Part shown: in pieces, positions 1 through 5,904 of the stretch
Numbering within the stretch: position 1 is the stretch's first letter
How the letters are laid out: each line of letters starts with the position of its first letter
DNA from: Alphaproteobacteria bacterium
GTDB lineage: Bacteria > Pseudomonadota > Alphaproteobacteria > VGEJ01
NCBI GenBank assembly: GCA_016869335.1
Contig: VGEJ01000122.1
Location: 1-7,450, forward strand
Length of the DNA: 7,450 bases
Direction: 5' to 3'
The notes under the pieces: model-generated
What the model was told of the DNA's origin: nothing
The model's input: the letters and a program-made list of their open reading frames with translations, nothing else
Database searches by the model: none
Made by a program: the position numbers and the translations under genes

Positions 1-2
1 AC

Positions 3-842
3 GTGCAGCGTGTCGACATCGATGGCGACGTGCTGACCAACCGCCTCTTCCAGAACTCCAACGGCAGCCTGCTCGACGTCGCGGTGGCGACCGACCCAAC
101 CACCGATACGGTGGACGCGGAGCTTTCGGTCCGCTTCGTCGGCGGCGGTGTCAACCAGATCGTCTCGACCCAGGGCGGCGCCGGGCGCAGCGCGTTCCGC
201 GATGCCCTCGGCTTTGGCGCCCTCGACATCGCCGGCAACAGCGCCGAGCTCAGCGGCGCCCCCGTGGGCTCGAGCGCCTACCTCGTCACGGCCAGTGCCC
301 TCGACGCCGGCGGCTTCGTGCCGGGCGGCGTGGCGTTCTGCGAGTGCGAGTTCCTCGCCTGGGGCTTCTGGGGCATCGACGCCTCGGCGCCCTTGGACCG
401 CAGCGAGCGCATCCACCTCGGCCAGTGGGCCGCCGGCGAGGTCTTGACCTCGGCGGCGATCGCGGCCCTCGACGGTGCGGCGACGTACAACGGTCACGCC
501 ATCGCCACGGTCAACAACGGAGCGTCCGTGTACTCCGCGGTGGGCAGCTTCGCCATGACCGTGGACTTCGACAATCCGGCTGCATCGTTCTACGCCATCG
601 ACAACTTCGATGGCGGCAGCTTCACCGGAAACGGCCTTGTTTTCGGCGCTGTCGGCGGGCTGAACATCTACGACGGCGTGCTCTCGGGCCAGGGCGTGCA
701 CGACTTCGTCGATGGCACCATGCGCGGGGCGTTCATGGCCGGGGCGGACAGCCCGGCGGCCGAGACCGGCGCTCACTGGGCCGTGAGCAACGGGCTCGAC
801 TACGAGGCTTCGGGCATCATTGCCGCAACCTCGGTCGAATAG
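3..842 (+). CDS. C-terminal part of a large extracellular protein with a TbpB-like beta-barrel domain (5' end outside window)
   Basis: The reading frame is open from the first bases and ends in TAG at 840-842. The GTG at position 3 is only the first in-frame start-like codon, so the gene is almost certainly cut by the window edge. The visible 279 residues are rich in Gly, Ala, Asp and Ser and poor in Lys, with alternating strand-like patterns and no membrane helix. From about residue 112 comes FCECEFLAWGFWG (Cys113, Cys115), then IHLGQWAAGE (137-146), then a Gly/aromatic-rich stretch from about 158 (ATYNGHAIATVNNG) to the end (DYEASGIIAA). This order resembles the C-terminal eight-stranded barrel of TbpB-like lipoproteins. 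From memory, it also resembles the tail of large FecR-domain proteins in Alphaproteobacteria. The likely location is the cell surface or outside the cell. The family call is by pattern recognition; the role and ligand are unknown. A promoter for the next operon follows 35 bases later, so it is probably the last gene of its own unit. Confidence 0.7.
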   Translation: MQRVDIDGDVLTNRLFQNSNGSLLDVAVATDPTTDTVDAELSVRFVGGGVNQIVSTQGGAGRSAFRDALGFGALDIAGNSAELSGAPVGSSAYLVTASALDAGGFVPGGVAFCECEFLAWGFWGIDASAPLDRSERIHLGQWAAGEVLTSAAIAALDGAATYNGHAIATVNNGASVYSAVGSFAMTVDFDNPAASFYAIDNFDGGSFTGNGLVFGAVGGLNIYDGVLSGQGVHDFVDGTMRGAFMAGADSPAAETGAHWAVSNGLDYEASGIIAATSVE

Positions 843-870
843 CGATCCGCCCGCCGAGCGCACCCTGGGA

Positions 871-890
871 CGCGGCTTGAACACGCCGCG
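871..890 (+). repeat. 6-bp perfect hairpin (possible weak terminator of the preceding gene)
   Basis: The arms CGCGGC (871-876) and GCCGCG (885-890) are exact complements around an 8-base loop. No T-run follows, so it is a poor intrinsic terminator. The loop contains the proposed -35 element of the importer operon. It could end transcription of the upstream gene or be a chance product of the high G+C. Confidence 0.25.
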
Positions 891-906
891 AGTCTGGCGC
901 TAGACT
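877..906 (+). promoter_or_regulatory. Putative sigma70-type promoter of the sugar importer operon
   Basis: The -35-like hexamer TTGAAC (877-882) and the -10-like hexamer TAGACT (901-906) are 18 bases apart. Each matches four of six consensus positions. Transcription would start near 912-914, giving a leader of roughly 30 bases before the GTG start at 946, with a strong ribosome site GGGGAGG at 933-939. This is the best promoter-like pair in the intergenic region, but it was found by eye and is untested. Confidence 0.45.
891..906. promoter_or_regulatory. Near-perfect 16-bp palindrome, candidate operator
   Basis: AGTCTGGCGCTAGACT reads the same on both strands except at one symmetric pair (positions 896/901). 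It covers the -10 hexamer of the proposed promoter, where a dimeric repressor would block RNA polymerase. Its G-C-rich centre (GGCGCT) flanked by symmetric arms is of the general kind bound by LacI- or GntR-type regulators, which often control sugar importers. No regulator gene is visible in the window, so the binding protein is unknown. Confidence 0.35.
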
Positions 907-945
907 GCTCTACCGCCGCGGGCAAAGCGGACGGGGAGGTCATCG

Positions 946-2559
946 GTGTCGGGGTCGACGACGGGCGGGCCCGCCGCGCCGGAAGCGCGCAACCCCGGCG
1001 CGCTGCCGCAGGCGGAGAGCAGCATGCTGCCGGCGCTCGCCGTCTCAGGAATCTCGAAGCGGTTTCTCGGCGTGCACGCGCTGAACCGGGTGGACTTCGA
1101 CGTCCACCACGGCGAGGTTCACGTCCTACTCGGCGAGAACGGTGCCGGCAAGTCCACCCTCATGAAGATCCTGAGCGGCGTCTACGCCCGTGACGAGGGC
1201 CGCATCTTCATCGACGGGCGCGAGGTCGAGCCGCAGGATCCCCGTCACGCGCAGACGTTGGGGATCAGCATCATCTATCAGACCTTCAGCCAGGCGCTCG
1301 ACCTGAGCATCGCCGAGAACCTGTTTCTCGGTCGCGAGCCGCTGAAGCCCTGGGGCACCATCGACACACGCAAGACGCGGGCGATGAGCCGCGCTGCCCT
1401 GGCGCGGGTCGGCCTCACCGCCGATCCCGATACGTTGGTCAAGAAGCTCAGCATCGCGCAACGTCAGATGGTGGAAATCGCCAAGGCGCTCACTCTCGAT
1501 GCCCAGATCGTGATCATGGATGAGCCGACCTCGGCCCTGACCGACCGCGAGACCGACCGATTGTTCGAGATCATCCACTCGCTCAAGGCCGATGGGCGCG
1601 CCATCATCTATATTTCGCACCGCCTCGAAGAGGTCGCTCGCATCGCCGACCGCGTCACCGTGCTGCGCGACGGTCGCGCGGTGGCGACCGTGGCGGCGGC
1701 CGAGGTAGAGATACCGCGGCTCATCAGCCTCATGGTCGGCCGAGACCTCGACCGGGCGGCGCTCTCGGACCAGGTCGGGCCACGCCCAGAGGTGCTGCGC
1801 GTCACCGGGCTCAGTCGGGCCGGGATCCTCCACGGCGTCGGCTTCAGCCTGCACGAGGGCGAGATCCTGGCGCTCGCCGGCCTGGTCGGGTCGGGTCGGA
1901 CCGAGCTCGCTCGCGCCGTGTTCGGTTGCGATCCGATCAATGCCGGCGAGATTCAGGTCAAGGGCCAGGTCGTCCGCATCGACCGCCCAGGGGACGCGGT
2001 GGCCCACGGCCTCGGGTTCGTGACCGAGGACCGTCTGGTGAGCGGGCTCCTGATGACGATGTCGACGGGGGCGAACGCGACGCTGCCGTCGTTGCGCCAG
2101 TTCGATGCCTTGGGCGGCCTGTTCTTCAGCTTCGCGCGTGAACGGGCCGCGGCCCAGCACTACATCCAGGAACTCCACGTCCAGCCAGCGGCGCCCGAGC
2201 GGAACGTGCGGCTCCTGAGTGGCGGCAATCAACAGAAGGTCGTGCTGGCCAAGTGGCTGATGGCGCGCTCCGACATCCTGATCCTCGATGAGCCGACCCA
2301 GGGCATCGACGTCGGCGCCAAGGAAGACGTCCACCGCCTGATGGTGGAGTTCGCGCGCGAGCGCAGGGGCGCCATCCTGCTGATCTCCTCCGACCTGCCG
2401 GAGGTCTTGCGCATGAGTGATCGCATCCTGGTGATGCGCGAGGGCCGCATCGCAGGCGAACTTGAGCGGTCGGACGCGACCCAGGAGCGGGTCATGAACC
2501 TCGCTGTTGGCGGCCGCCCGCGGGATGGCGCGGCGGCAGCGCAGCCACGAGGCGGTTGA
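946..2559 (+). CDS. Sugar ABC transporter ATP-binding protein (CUT2 family, double ATPase domain, RbsA/MglA type)
   Basis: This cytoplasmic ATPase drives import of a monosaccharide-like solute through the permease encoded next. It has 537 residues; the CUT2 family is usually about 500. Domain 1 has Walker A GENGAGKST (63-71), Q-loop Gln112, a degenerate signature LSIAQ (168-172), Walker B IVIMDEPTSAL (188-198) and switch His225. Domain 2 has a degenerate Walker A, GLVGSGRTE (312-320), with Arg in place of the catalytic Lys. It also has a good signature LSGGNQQKV (424-432) and Walker B ILILDEPTQGIDVG (445-458). This asymmetry is normal for CUT2 ATPases. The GTG start at 946 is chosen because GGGGAGG lies six bases upstream. 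It adds a ~27-residue disordered leader; ATG at 1024 (Met27), also preceded by GGAG, is a real alternative that would give a family-typical N-terminus. The stop TGA (2557-2559) overlaps the next start by one base. The substrate cannot be read from the ATPase. Confidence 0.95.
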   Translation: MSGSTTGGPAAPEARNPGALPQAESSMLPALAVSGISKRFLGVHALNRVDFDVHHGEVHVLLGENGAGKSTLMKILSGVYARDEGRIFIDGREVEPQDPRHAQTLGISIIYQTFSQALDLSIAENLFLGREPLKPWGTIDTRKTRAMSRAALARVGLTADPDTLVKKLSIAQRQMVEIAKALTLDAQIVIMDEPTSALTDRETDRLFEIIHSLKADGRAIIYISHRLEEVARIADRVTVLRDGRAVATVAAAEVEIPRLISLMVGRDLDRAALSDQVGPRPEVLRVTGLSRAGILHGVGFSLHEGEILALAGLVGSGRTELARAVFGCDPINAGEIQVKGQVVRIDRPGDAVAHGLGFVTEDRLVSGLLMTMSTGANATLPSLRQFDALGGLFFSFARERAAAQHYIQELHVQPAAPERNVRLLSGGNQQKVVLAKWLMARSDILILDEPTQGIDVGAKEDVHRLMVEFARERRGAILLISSDLPEVLRMSDRILVMREGRIAGELERSDATQERVMNLAVGGRPRDGAAAAQPRGG

Positions 2560-3593
2560 TGGCCGTTCGCGACGCGCCGCCCCGTGCACAGAGGCCCGAG
2601 GCCCCGCCGATTGATCGCGGCCGCCTGGGCCGGCGCTTCTGGGGGCCGCTACGCGATGTGATCCTCGATAACCCAGCGGTCTTCATGGCCGGGATCCTGC
2701 TTGCGATGTGGCTGATCCTGTCGCGCCTCTCGCCCCACTTCTTTACCGTCAACAACCTGTTCGAGATCACGGTGCAGGCCGCTGTGATCGCACTGATCGC
2801 GATCGGGCAGACGTTCGTCATTCTGTCGGCTGGGATCGACCTCTCGGTCGGCGCGGTGCTCGCCGCCGCGGCGGTGACCGCCTCGCTCGTGATGGAGAGT
2901 GGCTATGGCCTGACCGCTGGCATCGCTGCGGCGCTGCTGTGCGGTGCCGCGTTCGGGGCGGCAAACGGCGTCGCGATCGGCGTCCTCGGCATTCCGCCGT
3001 TCGTGGCGACGCTCGGCATGATGGGCATCGCCCGCGGCTACGCCCTGATCGTGACCAGCGGCATCCCGGTGTTCACGCTGGCCGAGGGCTTCGAGGTACT
3101 CGGGCAGGGCCGCGTCGCCGACGTCGTCCCGGTGCCCACGCTCATCACGCTCGCGCTCTACGTGCTCGGCTTCGTCATCCTCAGCCGCACGCGGCTCGGA
3201 CGTTACACCTACGCCATCGGCAGCAACCTCCAGGCGACGACGTTCTCGGGCGTCAATGTCACGCGCTACCTCATCGTCATTTACTCGGTGAGTGGCATCA
3301 CGGCCGCCGTGGCAGGACTTATCGAGGCCTCGCGCATCGGCAGCGGCCAGCCTGCGAGCGGCGTCGGCTATGAGCTCGACTCGATCACCGCCGTGGTCAT
3401 CGGTGGCACCAGCTTGTTCGGCGGCCAGGGCAACCTCTTCGCCTCGCTGATCGGCGCGCTGATCATCGCCACGCTGCGCAACGGCCTGAACGTGCTCGGC
3501 GTGTTCGCGTTTTGGCAGATGGTGGCGATCGGAGCGATCCTGATCGCGGCCGTGTATCTCGATCGCTGGCGGCGGCGCAGCCGCGGCGAGTAG
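2559..3593 (+). CDS. Sugar ABC transporter permease (CUT2 family, RbsC type)
   Basis: This inner-membrane channel subunit of the importer would act as a homodimer with the double ATPase. The ATG at 2559 shares its A with the upstream TGA (TGATG), and GAGG at 2549-2552 sits six bases before it; this is a translational-coupling arrangement. A TTG at 2556 in the same frame is less likely. The 344 residues begin with a ~40-residue basic, Pro-rich cytoplasmic tail, followed by about eight to ten hydrophobic segments. Family landmarks are AGIDLSVGAVLA (91-102), GIPPFVATLGMMGIARG (144-160), TRLGRYTYAIGSN (211-223) and the conserved loop ELDSITAVVIGGTSLFGGQG (272-291), which belongs to the BPD_transp_2 type. 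It ends in a positively charged tail (DRWRRRSRGE). Length and motif order are normal, and nothing is missing. It stands between its ATPase and its binding protein in one operon. Confidence 0.95.
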   Translation: MAVRDAPPRAQRPEAPPIDRGRLGRRFWGPLRDVILDNPAVFMAGILLAMWLILSRLSPHFFTVNNLFEITVQAAVIALIAIGQTFVILSAGIDLSVGAVLAAAAVTASLVMESGYGLTAGIAAALLCGAAFGAANGVAIGVLGIPPFVATLGMMGIARGYALIVTSGIPVFTLAEGFEVLGQGRVADVVPVPTLITLALYVLGFVILSRTRLGRYTYAIGSNLQATTFSGVNVTRYLIVIYSVSGITAAVAGLIEASRIGSGQPASGVGYELDSITAVVIGGTSLFGGQGNLFASLIGALIIATLRNGLNVLGVFAFWQMVAIGAILIAAVYLDRWRRRSRGE

Positions 3594-3611
3594 AGTGGTG
3601 ATAGTTCGCCA

Positions 3612-3635
3612 CGCCGGACGGAGAACCGCCCGGCG
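3612..3635 (+). repeat. Intercistronic hairpin between permease and binding-protein genes
   Basis: The arms CGCCGGACGG (3612-3621) and CCGCCCGGCG (3626-3635) pair over ten positions with one A-C mismatch, closed by the tetraloop AGAA. The following bases (AAATCGC) hold no T-run, so it is not a standard terminator. It lies 18 bases after the permease stop and 9 bases before the AGGAGG of the binding-protein gene. In sugar importer operons such hairpins often protect or separate the binding-protein message, which is needed in excess. That role here is inferred. Confidence 0.5.
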
Positions 3636-3656
3636 AAATCGCAGAGGAGGAACGAC

Positions 3657-4631
3657 ATGAGCATCTTGCGATCGCTAGCACGAACGATCGGCGCGGCCGC
3701 CCTGGCCGCCGTGATCGGGGCACTGCCGATGGTTGGGACCACGCCCCACGCCGCGGCGCAAACCAAGACGCTGGCCTGGATTCCGAAGTCGACCAACTCG
3801 ACGTTCTGGCTCGCGGTCAAGCGTGGCGCGGAGAAGGCCGGTGGCGAGCTCGGCTACGAAATCCTGTATGTCGGGGTCCAGGATCAAACCAACATCGCCG
3901 GCCAGGTCAACCTGGTGAACGACATGGTCGTGCGCAAGATCACCGGGATTCTCATTGCCGCGACCGACGCCAAGGCCCTGGCGCCGGCCGTCGAGAAGGC
4001 GATCGCCGACGGGGTGCCCGTGATCACGCTCGACTCGGGCGTCGATTCCGATGCGCCCTATGCCTACATCGCGACCGACAACATCGGTGCGGCCAAGATG
4101 GCTGCCGAAGTCCTCGCCAAGCTGGTCGGCGGCAAGGGCAAGGTCGGCGACATTGGCATCACCGCCGGCTCGCAGACTGGCCGGGAGCGCGAGGACGGCT
4201 TCGTCGAGGGCATGAAGGCCCACCCCGACGTCGCGATCGTGCCGGTGCAGTACTCCGGTTGCGATCCGGCCAAGTCGCTCAACATCGCGACCGATGTGCT
4301 CACCGGCAACCCCGACCTGGTCGGCTTTTTCGGAGCGTGCGACGGCGCCGGCACGGGGGCCGGGCAACTGGTGAAACAGCGGGACCTCAAGGGCAAGGTC
4401 CGGGTCGTCTCGTTCGACACCTCGCCGGAGGAGCTGCAGCTCTTCAAGGACGGCTACATCGATGCCCTGATCGTCCAGGACCCGTTCCAGATGGGCTACC
4501 GCGGTGTCTACGCCATGGACAAGGTGCTGAAGGGCGAGAAGGTGGAGCCGCGCGTGGTCGAGATCCCGGCGCAGGTCGTCACCAAGGATAACTTCGAGGA
4601 TCCAGCGATCCAGGAGCTCCTGAACCAGTAG
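3657..4631 (+). CDS. Periplasmic sugar-binding protein of the CUT2 importer (RbsB-like fold)
   Basis: This solute receptor of the importer has 324 residues. The ATG at 3657 follows a perfect AGGAGG (3645-3650) by six bases, the strongest ribosome site in the window, fitting a highly expressed receptor. Residues 1-34 form a Sec signal peptide: Arg5 and Arg9, a hydrophobic core from about 11 to 26, and a likely cut after HAAA (31-34). The mature part follows E. coli RbsB along its length (LGYEI, VPVITLD, IATDN, REREDGF, VSFD, DKVLKGEKV). Aligned by eye, conserved pocket residues are Phe50, Asp126, Arg176, Asp254 and Gln274. Changed positions are RbsB Ser9 to Lys44, Asn13 to Ser48, Phe16 to Trp51, Arg90 to Ser127, Phe164 to Cys202 and Asn190 to Cys228. 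Cys202 and Cys228 are its only cysteines. The fold is certain; the ligand is probably not ribose. Confidence 0.95.
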   Translation: MSILRSLARTIGAAALAAVIGALPMVGTTPHAAAQTKTLAWIPKSTNSTFWLAVKRGAEKAGGELGYEILYVGVQDQTNIAGQVNLVNDMVVRKITGILIAATDAKALAPAVEKAIADGVPVITLDSGVDSDAPYAYIATDNIGAAKMAAEVLAKLVGGKGKVGDIGITAGSQTGREREDGFVEGMKAHPDVAIVPVQYSGCDPAKSLNIATDVLTGNPDLVGFFGACDGAGTGAGQLVKQRDLKGKVRVVSFDTSPEELQLFKDGYIDALIVQDPFQMGYRGVYAMDKVLKGEKVEPRVVEIPAQVVTKDNFEDPAIQELLNQ

Positions 4632-4644
4632 GCGCTATCCCTTC

Positions 4645-4671
4645 GGGGCCGGCGCGATTGCCGCCGGCCCC
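4645..4671 (+). terminator. Strong GC hairpin after the importer operon, probable terminator
   Basis: The arms GGGGCCGGCG (4645-4654) and CGCCGGCCCC (4662-4671) are perfect ten-base complements around a seven-base loop, starting 14 bases after the binding-protein stop. The tail (GCCCTCTCC) is pyrimidine-rich but has only two T residues, so termination may be incomplete or need Rho. It may also guard the 3' end of the message. Confidence 0.6.
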
Positions 4672-4701
4672 GCCCTCTCCGACGAACACGAAAACCCACG
4701 G

Positions 4702-5634
4702 ATGACCAGCGCGAGAAGGCCCGGCGACTGGCTGCCCTACCTCCTCCTGACTTTGGCCGCGTGCTTCTGGGGCCTCAACGGCATCATCGCGAAGATCGCG
4801 GTCGCGGGTGTGTCACCGGCGGCTCTGGCCTTTCTCTCCTGGTGCGTCGGCATTGCGGTGCTGGCGCCTTTCGCGCTGCCCCGCCTCAAACGGCACTGGC
4901 GGCTCATCGCACGACGGTGGTGGGTGTTCGCGGCGCTCGGCGTCCTTGGCATGACGGCCAACCAGGCGTTCTTCGTCGCCCTGTCGCTGACCACCGCGAT
5001 CAACGCACAGCTCATCGGCGCCACCATCCCGGCGGCGATCATCGTGATGGCGCTGGTGCTGTACCGGGAGACACCGACGTGGCGCGCGCTGGCGGGGATG
5101 GCCATCGCCTTTCTCGGCGTCGCGGTGGTCGTCGTGCGGGGCGATCCTGCGGTGTTCGCGGTTCTCGGCGCGAACAGCGGCGACCTGGTGATGATCATCA
5201 GCGTGCTGGCGTGGGCCTGCTACACCGTTGTGCTGCGTCATGTGCCGGCCCCGATTCCCCCGGTCGGTGCGCTGTGGCTCTTCGGGGTCAGCGGAACGGT
5301 GTTCAATGCGCTCGTTCTTGCAACTCAGGGCATCGCGCTCGGGGCTCTCACCATCGATCGCGAGACCGTTTTGATGATCGCGTATGTGGCGGTGTTTCCG
5401 GCGGTCCTCGGCTTCCTGTTCTACAACGAGGGCGTGCGCCTCGCCGGCGCCACTATCGCCGGCCAGTTCATGTACCTCTCGCCGATCATCACGGCGGTGC
5501 TCGCGGTGCTGATCCTCGGCGAGGACTTCCGCCCTTACCACGTCGTCGGCATGGCGACGATCTTCGGCGGCGTCTACCTTGCCAGCACGCGCCCATCGGC
5601 GCCGCCGCGCCCCGCCTCACGCCGCCTCAGGTGA
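4702..5634 (+). CDS. DMT-superfamily permease with two EamA domains
   Basis: This inner-membrane transporter has 310 residues, normal for the ten-helix drug/metabolite transporter family, whose members export metabolites or amino acids. Two homologous halves are visible. The first runs from about 12 to 145 and contains LAACFWGLNGIIAK (18-31), NQAFFVALSLTTAI (87-100), a helix pair near 104-121 and an RETPTWRALAGMAIAF segment. The second runs from about 160 to 297 and contains SVLAWACYTVVLRH (167-180), YNEGVRLAGATIAGQ (241-255), YLSPIITAVLAVLILGED (258-275) and GVYLAS (290-295). The tail after about 297 is short, basic and Pro-rich. The ATG at 4702 has no clear Shine-Dalgarno sequence, but the next in-frame start would cut into the first helices. 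It follows the importer terminator by 30 bases without an obvious promoter, so it may rely on read-through. Its stop overlaps the end of the small minus-strand ORF. The substrate is unknown. Confidence 0.92.
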   Translation: MTSARRPGDWLPYLLLTLAACFWGLNGIIAKIAVAGVSPAALAFLSWCVGIAVLAPFALPRLKRHWRLIARRWWVFAALGVLGMTANQAFFVALSLTTAINAQLIGATIPAAIIVMALVLYRETPTWRALAGMAIAFLGVAVVVVRGDPAVFAVLGANSGDLVMIISVLAWACYTVVLRHVPAPIPPVGALWLFGVSGTVFNALVLATQGIALGALTIDRETVLMIAYVAVFPAVLGFLFYNEGVRLAGATIAGQFMYLSPIITAVLAVLILGEDFRPYHVVGMATIFGGVYLASTRPSAPPRPASRRLR

Positions 5635-5851
5635 TGACGGACGAGAGGGCCCGGTCCTTCGGGAAATCCGCCACGACGGCGGCAATCGGGAAGGGCCCGC
5701 CGCGATCGAGCCAGGCGAAGAGCGCCCGCTCGCAGCGCTCCAACTGAATCAGCGCGAAGAGGGCGCTGGCCGGACCGCCGGACAGACCGCGTCGCCGGGC
5801 CATGACGTCGGCAAGGCGATAGAACTGGAAAGGATCGACCCGTCGCACCAC
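5627..5851 (-). CDS. Small hypothetical protein, unrecognised, convergent with the DMT gene
   Basis: A 74-codon minus-strand frame is bounded upstream by TAA (5878-5876) and ends in TGA at 5629-5627, overlapping the last eight bases of the DMT gene. It has no ATG; candidates are two adjacent GTG codons (5851-5849 and 5848-5846). The second sits seven bases after AGAGG (5860-5856) and is the better spaced. Codons mostly end in G or C, and the protein looks soluble and globular, unlike the Arg-rich shadow frames nearby. It has a basic amphipathic first half (FQFYRLADVMARRRG, 8-22), a helix-like stretch around ALFALIQLERCERALFAWL (30-48), then GGPFPIAAVVADFP (51-64). I do not recognise the family and assign no function. 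It may be a complete small gene or the surviving tail of a longer one, since the region just upstream is a probable rearrangement junction. Confidence 0.5.
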   Translation of the reverse strand: MVRRVDPFQFYRLADVMARRRGLSGGPASALFALIQLERCERALFAWLDRGGPFPIAAVVADFPKDRALSSVIT

Positions 5852-5873
5852 ACCGCCTCTGCACCGCCTCTGC
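5852..5873. repeat. Exact tandem duplication of an 11-base unit
   Basis: ACCGCCTCTGC occurs twice in succession (5852-5862 and 5863-5873). Read on the minus strand, each copy contains CAGAGGCGG, so the purine-rich ribosome-site-like sequence ahead of the small minus-strand ORF is present twice. It looks like a slippage duplication. Confidence 0.8.
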
Positions 5874-5904
5874 GGTTACAGGTTGATAGAATATAAAGCT
5901 CACT
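5874..5904. other. AT-rich junction segment between the small ORF and the flgE remnant
   Basis: This short stretch (around TTGATAGAATATAAAGCT) is conspicuously AT-rich in an otherwise GC-rich window. Hook-protein homology begins abruptly at its right edge, and the flgE reading frame meets TAG at 5887-5889 inside it. It matches no part of a hook protein. On the minus strand it offers -10-like TATATT or TATTCT, but no well-spaced -35. No inverted terminal repeats or target duplication were found to prove an insertion element. Confidence 0.45.

Noticed and set aside
2556..2558. TTG as the permease start
   Set aside because: The ATG three bases later has ideal spacing from GAGG and forms the TGATG coupling overlap.
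1126..2589. Long minus-strand open frame (487 codons) opposite the ABC ATPase gene
   Set aside because: It is antisense to a motif-complete ATPase, and its translation is rich in Asp, His, Arg and Gln with no domain pattern. Long antisense frames are expected in GC-rich genes with few stop codons.
5650..5663. Short hairpin CCCG-6-CGGG just after the DMT stop as a terminator
   Set aside because: It has only four base pairs and no T-run, and lies within the small minus-strand frame.
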